From assembly GCF_020166435.1 (NCBI RefSeq), contig NZ_JAINZP010000021.1:1-64000 (forward strand): a stretch of DNA of 64,000 bases, written 5' to 3'. The position numbers and the translations under genes were made by a program. A model generated the notes under the pieces. The model had not been told where the DNA came from. It did no database searches and worked only from the letters and a program-made list of their open reading frames with translations. Within the stretch, counting starts at the first letter, position 1, and the number at the start of each line of letters is the position of its first letter. This document shows positions 8,997-18,465 of this stretch, in pieces. The DNA comes from Pectobacterium versatile. Lineage in GTDB: Bacteria; Pseudomonadota; Gammaproteobacteria; Enterobacterales; Enterobacteriaceae.

Positions 8997-10433
8997 ATGA
9001 TTTCACTTGGCATGCCTCGATTAACATACGGCAATACTCGGCTTCTGGCTTATTTCCCCGTAGCACTGCTGCTGTTGCAGTGCTGGTCGTCCACGGCATT
9101 TGGGCAAACCATCTCGTTTAATCAGGCCTGGGTCCGCCTGCTGCAAAGCGATGACAGTATTGCCGCCGAACACGCTGGGGTCGATCGCGCGCAGTTCTTG
9201 CAGGAATCCGCCAAAGGTCTCTATTGGCCGCAGGTCAACGTGGGCGCAAGCTATACGCGCCTCGATAAGCCTGTCGAACTGGATGCGCGCGACTTAAACC
9301 CGCTGTCGAATCACCGAGACATCTTCGCCGCGCTAAATCAGCTGATTAATATTAGCGGCAATCCCTTCGTCACCCGCTTCACAGAACAAAATGTCGTTAC
9401 CAGTTCCGTTCAGGTCGTCTGGCCGTTATTTACCGGAGGCCGGATTGATGCAGCACAGTCTATCCGTGCTGCGCAGGTCAATGAGGCTGAGCAGATGCTG
9501 ATCGTCCGCACGCTGGCGCAGTTTGAGGCGCTGGCACAGACTTACTACGGCGTGGTGATGGCACATCAGGTGATGAAGACGCGTCAGGATATAGAGAAAG
9601 GTATGGCGCAGCACTATGACCACGCTCGCAAGCTGGAGGCGCAAGGCCAAATCGCCCGAGTCGAGGTGCTGTCCGCCCAATCTGCTTATGACATGGCGCG
9701 TATCGAAACACAAAAGGCGCGGCGCAGTATGGAGACGACCGAAATGGTCTTCGCAAAGCTGATCAAGACCGAAGGCGCAACGCCCTCTTCTTCGCTGTTC
9801 GTCAACAAGACGCTCCCCGAACTGCCTGCGTTGGTGAAAAAAACGCTCAACACGCATCCCGGCTTAAAGGTGCTTTCTGCCAAGCGCGATCAGGCTAAGG
9901 ATCTTATCCGTATTGAACGCGCCAAATACGCCCCTGACGTGTTTCTTTTCGGCAACTATCAACTCTATGAACAGGATACGCTAGCGGCAAGAACCACGCC
10001 GGACTGGATGGTGGGCGTCGGCGTTTCTGTGCCGCTCATCAGCCGTGAAGGCCGTTCAGATAATATCGCCGCCGCAAAAAGCGCAGAAATGCAGGTTAAC
10101 CATCTGGAAGCTGATATGCGGCAAAACCTTGAGATAGTGGTCGAGAGCACGTGGCGAGAAGCCCAACTGGCGCTGGAAGAGTTCAATTCCCTGTCTTCGA
10201 CAGAAAAGCTGGCCGAGGAGAATGTCCAGCTACGCAACAAGGCGTTTATGCAAGGCATGTCTACCTCGCTGGACGTCGTGGATGCACTAAACCAGCTAGC
10301 CGGAGCCAAGACGCAACGCGCCTCCGCCGCCTATCGTTACGTGGTTTCCATCGCCAGATTGATGGCGATTTCCGGCCAGATAAACCGCTTCTCTGACTAC
10401 CAGACTCAGTACGCCATACAGGTGACGCCATGA
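8997..10433 (+). CDS. TolC-family outer-membrane efflux protein
   Basis: About 478 residues from ATG 8997; ATG 9012 and GTG 8943 are alternatives and none has an ideal ribosome site. From 9012 the N-terminus is a good signal peptide ending STAFG. The mature part has the two-repeat OEP pattern of TolC-like factors: an N-terminal amphipathic helix, YWPQVNVGASYTR strand motifs, long coiled-coil helices rich in A/Q/E, and a second repeat with YAPDVFLFGNYQL. It would form the trimeric outer-membrane channel of a tripartite pump. It overlaps the adaptor gene by 4 nt (ATGA at 10430). Confidence 0.93.
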   Translation: MISLGMPRLTYGNTRLLAYFPVALLLLQCWSSTAFGQTISFNQAWVRLLQSDDSIAAEHAGVDRAQFLQESAKGLYWPQVNVGASYTRLDKPVELDARDLNPLSNHRDIFAALNQLINISGNPFVTRFTEQNVVTSSVQVVWPLFTGGRIDAAQSIRAAQVNEAEQMLIVRTLAQFEALAQTYYGVVMAHQVMKTRQDIEKGMAQHYDHARKLEAQGQIARVEVLSAQSAYDMARIETQKARRSMETTEMVFAKLIKTEGATPSSSLFVNKTLPELPALVKKTLNTHPGLKVLSAKRDQAKDLIRIERAKYAPDVFLFGNYQLYEQDTLAARTTPDWMVGVGVSVPLISREGRSDNIAAAKSAEMQVNHLEADMRQNLEIVVESTWREAQLALEEFNSLSSTEKLAEENVQLRNKAFMQGMSTSLDVVDALNQLAGAKTQRASAAYRYVVSIARLMAISGQINRFSDYQTQYAIQVTP

Positions 10434-11428
10434 CACAGCCCCCCGCTTCTTCGCGTTCGAAACGCAAATGGATCCTTCAGGCCGTCCTGTTGATTGTGAT
10501 TGTCTGGATAGCCTATCGCTTCTGGCTCGCCTATCAGCCCGAACCGATACGGCTACAGGGACAAATCGAAGCGCAGCAGTATTCGGTGTCTTCCAAAGTG
10601 CCGGGCCGTATTGCTGATGTACGGGTAGAAAAAGGCCAGCAGCTCGACGTTGGCGATCTCGTCTTTACGCTCCTGACACCGGAACTGGACGCGAAGCTGG
10701 AACAGGCGAAAGCGGGTGAAGCCGCAGCAGGCGCAGTGGCGCTGGAGGCCAAAAAAGGCGCGCGTGAGCAGCAAATCGCCGCGGCAAAAGATCAGTGGCA
10801 AAAAGCCAAAGCCGGTTCGGAGCTAAGCCATAAGACCTATCTGCGCGTGCAGAATCTCTATCAGGAAGGCGTGCTACCGCTGCAAAAACGGGATGAAGCC
10901 AAAGCCTCATGGGATGCCGCCCGCTATACCGAGGGGATGGCGTGGCAGGAATATCAAATGGCGCTGGAAGGCACACGCAAAGAAACACAGGCAGCGGCAG
11001 AGGAGAAAGTCCGCATGGCCGCCGGCTCCGTGGCAGAAGTGGAAGCCTATCTGGCAGAGGCGCGCGTCGTCAGCCCACACACCGGCGAAGTCAGCAATGT
11101 GCTGCTGCGCAACGGCGAAATTGCGCCACAGGGCTTTCCCGTGGTTACGCTGCTGGACATGAGCGACATCTGGATTCAGTTGGCGGTACGCGAAGATCTC
11201 CTTGAGCGCTTTACGATGGGTACCGAGTTTGAGGCGCGCATTCCAGCGCTGAACAACCAGACATTCCGGTTTAAGGTGTCTTACGTTTCCGTCATGGGGG
11301 ATTTCGCCACGTGGCGCGCAACAGATACCCGACAAGGATTCGATATGCGGACATTCGAAGTGGAGGCGCGTCCGATTCAACCAATTAGCGGGCTGCGCGT
11401 TGGCATGAGCGCACTGGTAGAACTGTGA
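10430..11428 (+). CDS. HlyD/MFP-family periplasmic adaptor
   Basis: 332 residues. One membrane span (about 13-32) anchors it. A lipoyl-like half motif (SSKVPGRIADVRVEKGQQLD) is at about 52-72, a long Ala/Lys/Glu coiled coil runs about 85-205, the second lipoyl half (VVSPHTGEVSNVLLRNGE) follows, then beta-barrel sequence. It links the inner-membrane permeases to the TolC-like channel and resembles YhiI-type adaptors. Both ends overlap the neighbours (ATGA with the channel gene, TGATG with the first permease), so the four genes are translationally coupled. Confidence 0.93.
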   Translation: MTQPPASSRSKRKWILQAVLLIVIVWIAYRFWLAYQPEPIRLQGQIEAQQYSVSSKVPGRIADVRVEKGQQLDVGDLVFTLLTPELDAKLEQAKAGEAAAGAVALEAKKGAREQQIAAAKDQWQKAKAGSELSHKTYLRVQNLYQEGVLPLQKRDEAKASWDAARYTEGMAWQEYQMALEGTRKETQAAAEEKVRMAAGSVAEVEAYLAEARVVSPHTGEVSNVLLRNGEIAPQGFPVVTLLDMSDIWIQLAVREDLLERFTMGTEFEARIPALNNQTFRFKVSYVSVMGDFATWRATDTRQGFDMRTFEVEARPIQPISGLRVGMSALVEL

Positions 11429-12543
11429 TGATGCGCGAATGGAGGGCGCTGTGGCGTGACCGCTGGGGGATGGCTTTAGCGCTCTGGTTGCCGCTTATCA
11501 CCATGCTGATTGCCTGGTGGACGCTATCCGGCGCGATTGTCCGTGAACTCCCCATCGGCCTGATCGATCTGGATAACAGCACGATGTCGCGCCAATTTGC
11601 CAGAGAGCTACATGCTTCCCCCTCTTTCAACCTGAATCATCAATTCTCGACAGTCGCGGAAGGCGCAACGTCATTGCGCGGCGGCGAGATCTACGCGCTG
11701 GTCGTGATCCCACGTCACTTTGAGCGTGATATCCGTCAGGGAACATCACCCACTATCACCGCCTGGAATAACGGGCAGTTTGTGCTGATTGCCAAAGTCA
11801 TTAACAGCTCACTAACGTTGGTAGCGGGGACGTTCAACGGGCAGATCGCCGTGGTGCAGGCGCTGGCTCAGGGTGCAGCCGTTCCCGAAGCCAAAGGGCT
11901 GGCAGTGCCGATTGGTGGACAGATTACCGCGCTGTTTAATCAAAACTCCAACTACGCCCAGTTCTTGCTGAACGCGATTATCCCCTCGATCTGGTCGATT
12001 CTGCTTGCGCTATACGGCCTGAATACGCTGGCTCGAGAGGATCGACGCGGAACACGCTGGGAACCGGAGAACCGCGCCGCCATCGGATCTAAATTCCTGA
12101 CGCACTGGCTGATCGGCTGGGCATGGGGTGGCGTCTGGAGCTATGCGCTGTATAGCCTGCTTAATTACCCGCTCAACGGTTCAGCGCTGCTGCTATTTGT
12201 CTCGATCGGCGTGACCGCTGGCGCCTGCGTCGCGCTGGGCATGGCCTTCTATGCGCTGATCCGCGATCCGGCACGCGCCGTTTCCATCGTCGGGGCGTTA
12301 ATGGCCCCCGGACTGGCGTTCATGGGCATCACCTTTCCGGCCGCGGCAATGGAGACCTTCGCCATGTTCTGGCGACAGCTGCTGCCCGTCGCCCACTACG
12401 GTGATATCGCGATTGCCATCACCAGCTACGGTGCCAGACTCATTCAGATCGCACCTGCGCTGGCGGCGCTCGCCCTATTCTGGCTGCTGCTACCGCTCAC
12501 GCTGTGGTGCTATCGGCCAGGTGACAAGGAGGCAGCATGCTGA
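11428..12543 (+). CDS. ABC-2 type permease, first of two
   Basis: 371 residues from ATG 11428, which overlaps the adaptor stop as TGATG; GTG 11425 is an alternative. Topology is that of ABC2_membrane_3 proteins: one N-terminal span (about 13-33), a large periplasmic domain starting with ELPIGLIDLDNS and containing YALVVIPRHFERDI, then five or so C-terminal spans (about 180-365). Substrate unknown. No ATP-binding subunit is encoded beside it. It overlaps the next permease by 7 nt. Confidence 0.9.
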   Translation: MMREWRALWRDRWGMALALWLPLITMLIAWWTLSGAIVRELPIGLIDLDNSTMSRQFARELHASPSFNLNHQFSTVAEGATSLRGGEIYALVVIPRHFERDIRQGTSPTITAWNNGQFVLIAKVINSSLTLVAGTFNGQIAVVQALAQGAAVPEAKGLAVPIGGQITALFNQNSNYAQFLLNAIIPSIWSILLALYGLNTLAREDRRGTRWEPENRAAIGSKFLTHWLIGWAWGGVWSYALYSLLNYPLNGSALLLFVSIGVTAGACVALGMAFYALIRDPARAVSIVGALMAPGLAFMGITFPAAAMETFAMFWRQLLPVAHYGDIAIAITSYGARLIQIAPALAALALFWLLLPLTLWCYRPGDKEAAC

Positions 12544-13730
12544 CCTTCGCTAAACTCATCCGGTTTGAGTTGCGCAGTTTACTACGCGATCCGACGATCT
12601 TACTCACCCTGTTCGGTGGGATTCTGCTCTATTCCTTTCTCTATCCGCGCCCTTACCTCGCCCAGACGCCACGTGAACTGCCGGTGGTGCTGGTTGATGA
12701 AGATGGCACCCAGCTCTCGCGTCGTCTGGCGTTTATGGCCGATTCCACACCGGAAGTACATCTGGTAGCACAGCGCAATACGCTGGATGAAGCAAAAACG
12801 CTGCTTCTGCATGGCGAGGCAAAAGGGATCCTCTATATTCCACGCCACTTCTACCGCGATATCATGCAAGGGAAAAGCGTCACGGTCAGCTACTCGGCAG
12901 ATGCCAGCTACTTCCTGATCTACGGCGCGATCGCGCAGTCTCTGGCGACAGCCGGCAGCACCGCGGGTGCACAGGTTAAAATCGCACGGCTGCTTGCTCA
13001 GGGAAAAGGCATCCCCGCCGCCAGCTCACAGTGGCAGGCAGCCTCGCTGAATGCTGTGCCGGTATTTAATCCCACCATGGGCTATGTCGATTACGTGGTT
13101 CCCGGTGTTTTCATGCTGATACTGCACCAGATTTTGCTAATGGGATGCGGCCTGCTCGGGGCCGGACAAAATCAGCGCACGCGATCTGGCGAGGTTCGCT
13201 ACTGGCAATACGCGACACCGTGGCGTTTGCTGCTGGCCCGCACGCTGGTCGTTGGCGGTGCCTACCTGCTCTCACTGCTCTACATGCTCGGTTTTTGTCT
13301 TGATGCCTACGGCATTGCACGCGAAGCCAGCATGAGCCAACTACTGCTGTTTGCGCTGCCCTTTCTGCTCTCAACGCTGTGGCTCGGCGTAGTACTAGGA
13401 GCGGCTTTTACACGTAAAGATCTTCCCAGTCAGGCAGTGCTGCTGTCTTCTATCCCTATCGTCTTTCTTTCTGGCTTTATCTGGCCCGTGGAGATGATCC
13501 CCGCGCCTCTGAACTGGCTTGCACAGTGGGTGCCCGCCGTCTTCACGATTCAGGGAATATTGCGTCTTAATCAGATGGGCGCTGACTTTGCACAAATTGG
13601 TGCATTTTGGTGGCATTTGTGGATGTTGGCCGCGTTGTACGGCCTGCTGGCGTGGGGAATGTTAGCGTATCGGCAGCGGCAATACCGCCGAGAAAATCAG
13701 GCCGCGCGTCGATGTCTGGCACATTATTGA
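12537..13730 (+). CDS. ABC-2 type permease, second of two
   Basis: 397 residues. ATG 12537 has a strong AAGGAGG. Same architecture as the first permease: N-terminal span (about 20-38), periplasmic domain with ELPVVLVDEDGTQLS and GILYIPRHFYRDI, and C-terminal membrane bundle. The two probably form a heterodimer. In the RbbA/YhhJ/YhiI type the ATPase is a separate or fused protein; here the operon ends with this gene, so an ATPase must come from elsewhere or is dispensable. Confidence 0.9.
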   Translation: MLTFAKLIRFELRSLLRDPTILLTLFGGILLYSFLYPRPYLAQTPRELPVVLVDEDGTQLSRRLAFMADSTPEVHLVAQRNTLDEAKTLLLHGEAKGILYIPRHFYRDIMQGKSVTVSYSADASYFLIYGAIAQSLATAGSTAGAQVKIARLLAQGKGIPAASSQWQAASLNAVPVFNPTMGYVDYVVPGVFMLILHQILLMGCGLLGAGQNQRTRSGEVRYWQYATPWRLLLARTLVVGGAYLLSLLYMLGFCLDAYGIAREASMSQLLLFALPFLLSTLWLGVVLGAAFTRKDLPSQAVLLSSIPIVFLSGFIWPVEMIPAPLNWLAQWVPAVFTIQGILRLNQMGADFAQIGAFWWHLWMLAALYGLLAWGMLAYRQRQYRRENQAARRCLAHY

Positions 13731-13734
13731 ACAT

Positions 13735-13767
13735 TAAAAATGAATGCCCCGACAGGTACGCCGGGGC
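13735..13767 (-). terminator. Terminator of the exported hydrolase gene
   Basis: GCCCCG and CGGGGC form a stem at about 13745-13766. On the minus strand it is followed by ATTCATTTTTAA, as expected for the gene ending at 13775. It may also limit read-through from the exporter operon. Confidence 0.7.
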
Positions 13768-13774
13768 AAGAGGT

Positions 13775-14911
13775 TTACGGTTTTGCCGACCACACAAAAG
13801 GGGCCGAATTACGTAGTGAAACGTTAACCGTTTCACTGTGGTTCATGCCTTTATATTCATGCACCTCTGCTGACGTCCCTGCGCTAATGACATCTTCCGC
13901 AAAGTGACGCTGCATCTTTGTAGGTACGTTAATGTCACTGGTCCCAATCCCGATGAAGACAGGTTGATTAATCTTGAGTGTGTTATAGCGCAAACTCGCG
14001 GTTTGACTATCCAGCAATTCCTGGATCGCAGGCTTCAGGCTATTCTTCGCATTCAGCCCCTCGGCCATCACTTTTTGCGTCAGCTCGCCGATACACATTT
14101 TACGCGCGTCAGCGACAACCGCAGCGGCTTTCGGTGTGAAATAATCATCAACCTTAAGCTCTTTATTCATATCGGCCGCCGAGAGATAGATATACATCAC
14201 ATAAGGGATTTTCGGATCGCCGCCCTCTCCACTTTCCCCAGCAAAAAGATCTGCCGCAGAGGTTTTGTCGTCAAAATAGGGCGTTCCGGTCAATACCGTC
14301 GATATGATACGCAGGTTCGGTGCATAATCCGGTTGGTAGCCCGCTGTCGCAAAGGCCGCATGCGCCCCCTGTGACTGGCCGACAAGCGTTAACTGATTAC
14401 GCAACGGGAATGTACTCAGCGATGCTGTTACGCTATCCAACACACTCCATGCCTCGCCTCGTGAATTGAGATAGTGATGCAGCCCATCAGATCCAAGCCC
14501 CGCGTAGTCCGGTGCAACAATGGCAAACCCCAACGACAACCAGGTATTTAAATACTGCGCATCCCGCGCTGAACGTGGATTGAGAGACGGTGCGCAGGCC
14601 GCCGCCACACCGATCGTTCCATGCGTCCATACTACGACTGGCCAGCCACCTTCTGGCGTCTCACCTTTAGGGATGAAAACGGCACCGGTGTCGTCCCGTG
14701 GACTTTTGCCATCCACACCACTTCGAGAGTGATACTGGATCCGATACTGATCGGCGGCCTCCATTAAGCCATACTCTTCACCCAACTGTACTTTTTTTAC
14801 TAGCGTGCCTGGCGCCTTCGTATCTGCGAAAGAAAACGGTGCCACCACACAGGCTGATATAATGAGACTTAACGCTAAGGGATAGGGCTTTATTTTAGGC
14901 AAATGAAACAT
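13775..14911 (-). CDS. Exported alpha/beta hydrolase (secretory lipase-like)
   Basis: 378 residues. The N-terminus is a signal peptide; ISAC at 18-21 fits a lipobox, while cleavage after SFA (29) is the alternative. Alpha/beta hydrolase marks: VVVWTHGTIG (oxyanion region), nucleophile elbow GQSQG near 199-203, an acidic residue in GIGTSDINVP and a histidine in GMNHSE near the C-terminus, giving a Ser-Asp-His triad. The layout resembles secretory lipase (LIP) proteins. Substrate unknown. Monocistronic, with its own terminator. Confidence 0.85.
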   Translation of the reverse strand: MFHLPKIKPYPLALSLIISACVVAPFSFADTKAPGTLVKKVQLGEEYGLMEAADQYRIQYHSRSGVDGKSPRDDTGAVFIPKGETPEGGWPVVVWTHGTIGVAAACAPSLNPRSARDAQYLNTWLSLGFAIVAPDYAGLGSDGLHHYLNSRGEAWSVLDSVTASLSTFPLRNQLTLVGQSQGAHAAFATAGYQPDYAPNLRIISTVLTGTPYFDDKTSAADLFAGESGEGGDPKIPYVMYIYLSAADMNKELKVDDYFTPKAAAVVADARKMCIGELTQKVMAEGLNAKNSLKPAIQELLDSQTASLRYNTLKINQPVFIGIGTSDINVPTKMQRHFAEDVISAGTSAEVHEYKGMNHSETVNVSLRNSAPFVWSAKP

Positions 14912-15152
14912 GACATCTCTCCAGAGTTATTTAGTATAAGTATCACTCTAAAAGATAGTCCAATTATGGATTTCTGGACGTGATGGGTTTATTTTTTTAT
15001 CAATAAATTCAATAGCTAACTGATTATTAGGCAAGACAAGTTAACACCATTCCGATCTTTACATTGGCGCGGCTGACATCAGGCTGATAGTCGAATGTTA
15101 ACAGGACGAATCTATACGCTTTTGATGCAGCGAACCATTCGAATGATAGTGT

Positions 15153-15195
15153 GCGGCTCCCGAGGCACGTCATGCCATACGTGCCAGGAAGCCGC
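15153..15195 (-). terminator. Nested hairpin after roxA
   Basis: GGCACGT (15164-15170) pairs with ACGTGCC (15179-15185), enclosed by GCGGCT (15153-15158) with AGCCGC (15190-15195). It sits just beyond the roxA stop. There is no T-run, so it may be an attenuating or protective hairpin instead. Confidence 0.5.
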
Positions 15196-15210
15196 TAAAG
15201 AGAAAGGAGT

Positions 15211-16332
15211 TTATTCGTCGAAGAACCAGTAACCCTGATTAACCAGCGCGGTTAATTCGGTCACAAAGGCCGGATTCTTCAGCGCCTCGCCCAGCTCTTG
15301 TTTACCGAGAACGGTGTAGCGACACAATGCATCAGCCGTTTTCGGATCGACCGTGTCCAGCCGTTCGCTATTGATGAAGTAGCTACCGCCTACTTCCAGA
15401 ACGCGCAGCCCGCTCAAACGTGTCAACACGCTACCGTCCATCAGCGCGCCCACAATCTCATCCTGCTCGTAAGGCGGTTCCGCCGGAGCGATATCCAGCT
15501 CGTGGCGCGGCGTCGTCACAAAACGACCGAACCACGCTTTCAGTGCTTCCGGCTGATTAATTACGTCGATCATCATCTCGCGCAGACGGTCAAACTCATA
15601 CGCTTCAACCCGGCCAGGATGCTCCCGACAGGTCAAATCAGGATCGCTATAGTGCTCACCGCCGAGGTCGTTCTCCAGCACGTAGTCAGCGAAGCTGCTG
15701 ATTAAGTCTCTGCCGTTCGGCCCACGGAACCCTACCGAGTAGTTGAGCGCGGTTTCATGAGTGAAACCATCGTGCGGGAAGCCTGGCGGAATATAGAGAA
15801 TGTCGCCCGGCTCAAGATCTTCATCAATAATCGGTGGGAAGGGATCGACATGCAGCAGTGCTGGATGCGGGCAGAACTGACGCATCGGCAGCTTGTCACC
15901 TACACGCCAACGACGGCTGCCCATCCCTTGAATGATGAAGACATCATACTGATCGATATGCGGACCCACGCCGCCGCCCGGTACGGAAAAGGAGATCATC
16001 AGGTCGTCCAGACGCCAGTCTGGCAACACGCGGAACGGACTCACGAGTTCAGCAGACGGCGCATGCCAGTGGTTCACCGCCTGAGCCAGCAGCGACCAAC
16101 CGGTTTCACCCAAATTATCAAAATGCTCAAACGGCCCGTTGCTGGCCTGCCACTGACCATTTTTATGGCTGACCAAACGACTATCGACTTCCGGTTCCAT
16201 CGCCAGACCCGCCAGCTCATCCGGCGTAATTGGATCGACAAAATTCGGGAAAGCGTTCTTCAATACAACAGGTTGTTTTTGCCAGTATTTTTCTAAGAAT
16301 TCGGGCCAGTTAAGATTAAGTTGATAAACCAT
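15211..16332 (-). CDS. roxA: 50S ribosomal protein L16 arginine 3-hydroxylase
   Basis: 373 residues from ATG 16332, which gives exactly the length of E. coli RoxA/YcfD as I recall it; the ATG at 16356 would add eight residues. It is a 2-oxoglutarate/Fe(II) JmjC-type oxygenase that hydroxylates an arginine of L16. The cupin iron triad is visible: GPHIDQYD near 123-130 (H, D) and PPGFPHDG near 182-189 (H). SFSVPGGGVGPH and LYIPPGFPH are hallmark stretches. The C-terminal winged-helix part ends in GYWFFDE. In E. coli this gene lies next to phoPQ; here the upstream neighbour is an accessory gene, so the locus is rearranged or interrupted. Confidence 0.97.
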   Translation of the reverse strand: MVYQLNLNWPEFLEKYWQKQPVVLKNAFPNFVDPITPDELAGLAMEPEVDSRLVSHKNGQWQASNGPFEHFDNLGETGWSLLAQAVNHWHAPSAELVSPFRVLPDWRLDDLMISFSVPGGGVGPHIDQYDVFIIQGMGSRRWRVGDKLPMRQFCPHPALLHVDPFPPIIDEDLEPGDILYIPPGFPHDGFTHETALNYSVGFRGPNGRDLISSFADYVLENDLGGEHYSDPDLTCREHPGRVEAYEFDRLREMMIDVINQPEALKAWFGRFVTTPRHELDIAPAEPPYEQDEIVGALMDGSVLTRLSGLRVLEVGGSYFINSERLDTVDPKTADALCRYTVLGKQELGEALKNPAFVTELTALVNQGYWFFDE

Positions 16333-16807
16333 ACGTTCACACCAGTGAGAAGACAAACGGGTGTGATTATAAAGAAGATGGCACCAGAGCTACCTTGTCA
16401 TGGGTCAATAGGCGGGTGTTTAATAAGGTAAAAATGAAGACAGCCATAGCAGAGAAATGTCCCTACTATTTCTAAAAACGAGCTTCAACGACATTAATAA
16501 TGTACCACTACTTGAGAAGTAGCTCGCTCACTTAAACGATATACATTAACCGAAAAACATCATACCAATTTAATATTTTCTTTATTTAATAAAATTTAGA
16601 ATTTTTTATTCAGCATACACAGATACCTAAAATGCATCTTCTCTCTGTCAACATTCCTAACCAAAACACTATCAATTCCCAAGCAACTAAGCTCTCTGCT
16701 GTGATTTTTACGCGTTGTTATAACCGCGGCCCACTATTCAAGGAATATATTTTCTTAAGTTGACATCACCGATTATTAGGCCAGAACAGTCATTAGGCAT
16801 CACCAAG
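16333..16807. other. Intergenic region at the core/accessory boundary
   Basis: About 475 bases, increasingly AT-rich to the right. It must carry the roxA promoter. No leuX-like attachment sequence is seen here, so the left end of the island is not defined by a visible direct repeat. Confidence 0.4.
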
Positions 16808-17989
16808 CTATGCCCCTCCTTCTCTCTTACCTTTTCCGTCAAAAAATGATCGAATATCTGCCACATTCAAGAACTGCGAATTTGTATCTACATTTTTAAT
16901 TAATTTTGATAGCTGATTAATATTTTTCATATCAACAACGCCAAACCCAGCTAATTGAAATATAAAAACCGCATTTGTGTCTGCATTGGAAAAAGCCATC
17001 TCCTTCAACTTAGATTTATCTTTTAAGATGATTTTAAAAAACTCAAAGTGTGCATCATTCGGATTTAATTTCTCTTTAATAATTTCAAGATCTTTATATA
17101 AACTCTTCCCAAAATAATATTCCTTACGATTAATAAAATTATCCCTAGCACTTATGGATAAATCTATAACTTTCTTATTCAATGCATCAACAGTATTAAA
17201 TTCATGTAATTTTTCATTATTCCTGGTTACAGTCAACTCTGGTGTACGATGGTAAAAATAATCCTTCGCACCTATAGAATGTAAAATTTCATGAAGAAAT
17301 ACATGCGTAATTGTTGCACTATCAACTTTAAAAATAGAATTATAAATAGTTATCTTTTTAGTTAAACCAGAATAAGAAGCCAGACTCTTATCCGGATCAA
17401 TATCTCTGGGGAATATAAATTTCTCATCCATTTTAGAACGAAAAAAGTCAACAGCCGCATTAAAATTAACAATACCTTCAGCTAGTACCTTAGCGTCAGA
17501 TTCATCAACATCCAGTCCTATTTTATTTTTATAAAAATCAGCAAGTTCAAGATACGACAACTTCTTCATATTAATCACTGCCATATTACATATTTTTTTC
17601 GAATTATTTAATGTCTCTTTTATAATCCCATAACAAATAGGATTAATTTCCCGTAAATAAGATATAGGTGCTACCCAGCTATATATATTATTCTCTGAGG
17701 AAAAATGGTTCCTTACCTTAAATATTCCGTCATCCTTAGTTTTCGGTAGTAACGGAGGAATGTATTGTTCATTTTTCAAACAAAAACATAACAATTCTTT
17801 CAGGATTTTACAATCCCCATTCTTAGTATTTTTGGCAATCTTGGCTAAGCACATACCATTACTGTTTGTCACAGACTTCAGTTGAGCGATCGGGAAGGAT
17901 GCTTTCTCGTCAATGCAGGGGTAAACTCGAGTTTCAATGGAGCGGATGAAATGCGGTTTAGAATTAGGTTCCAAACTTATTTTATTCAT
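16808..17989 (-). CDS. Putative zinc metallopeptidase with HEILH motif, effector-like
   Basis: 393 residues from ATG 17989, which has AGGAAG seven bases upstream; the ATG at 18019 lacks one. No signal peptide or membrane span. The active-site block HEILHSIGAKDYFYH begins near residue 240: HExxH followed by a G-x-x-D-x-x-Y pattern, recalling aspzincin (M35) enzymes where an Asp is the third zinc ligand. The rest is lysine/asparagine-rich and matches nothing I know. Base composition is much more AT-rich than roxA, and an IS3 relic lies close by, so it is likely acquired. A host-directed effector or toxin role is inference only. Confidence 0.65.
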   Translation of the reverse strand: MNKISLEPNSKPHFIRSIETRVYPCIDEKASFPIAQLKSVTNSNGMCLAKIAKNTKNGDCKILKELLCFCLKNEQYIPPLLPKTKDDGIFKVRNHFSSENNIYSWVAPISYLREINPICYGIIKETLNNSKKICNMAVINMKKLSYLELADFYKNKIGLDVDESDAKVLAEGIVNFNAAVDFFRSKMDEKFIFPRDIDPDKSLASYSGLTKKITIYNSIFKVDSATITHVFLHEILHSIGAKDYFYHRTPELTVTRNNEKLHEFNTVDALNKKVIDLSISARDNFINRKEYYFGKSLYKDLEIIKEKLNPNDAHFEFFKIILKDKSKLKEMAFSNADTNAVFIFQLAGFGVVDMKNINQLSKLIKNVDTNSQFLNVADIRSFFDGKGKREGGA

Positions 17990-18194
17990 AATACAGCTTC
18001 CTATGCTTAACGATGCCAAGAAATTAGTAATATTTGATGTTATTCAGCTACAAAGCACAAAAGATATCAAAAAACGGACTTAATTCTACTTTACAGTACG
18101 ATAGTGCCGTTCCTCATCGAAAAAAACGAGCATTTAGTCCCAACATGTCATGAAACTAATTCCACCAAAACGTAAAACGGCTGCACGAACCAAA

Positions 18195-18465
18195 TTACTT
18201 TACGCTTACCATCAAAGACATCTACCACGAATCGGGAATATCCGAAGCCTAGTACTACAACTGGAAAGCGAAGTTTGGCGGTATGGATGCTTCCATGATG
18301 GCTCGTCTCAAAGAACTGGAAGAGGAAAATCGCCGCCTCAAAAAGATGCATGCCGAAGAACGCCTCAAAGCCGAGATTATTCAGGAGATCATGGCAAAAA
18401 AGTGGTGAAGCCATCGCGCCGAAAGCAGATGACGCAGGAAGCCGTAAAGACGCAAAACATCAGTA
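18195..18465 (+). pseudogene. IS3-family transposase remnant (OrfA end and OrfB start)
   Basis: Reading plus-strand from about 18199: FTLTIKDIYHESGISEA, a TAG stop, then YYNWKAKFGGMDASMMARLK and a leucine-zipper part up to MAKKW and TGA at 18406. This is the OrfA helix-turn-helix and zipper of IS3-group elements with an in-frame stop. The OrfB start follows in another frame (KPSRRKQMTQEAVKTQNISR) and ends abruptly at the HNH fragment. The N-terminus of OrfA and nearly all of OrfB are missing, as are terminal repeats, so it is inactive. Confidence 0.85.
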
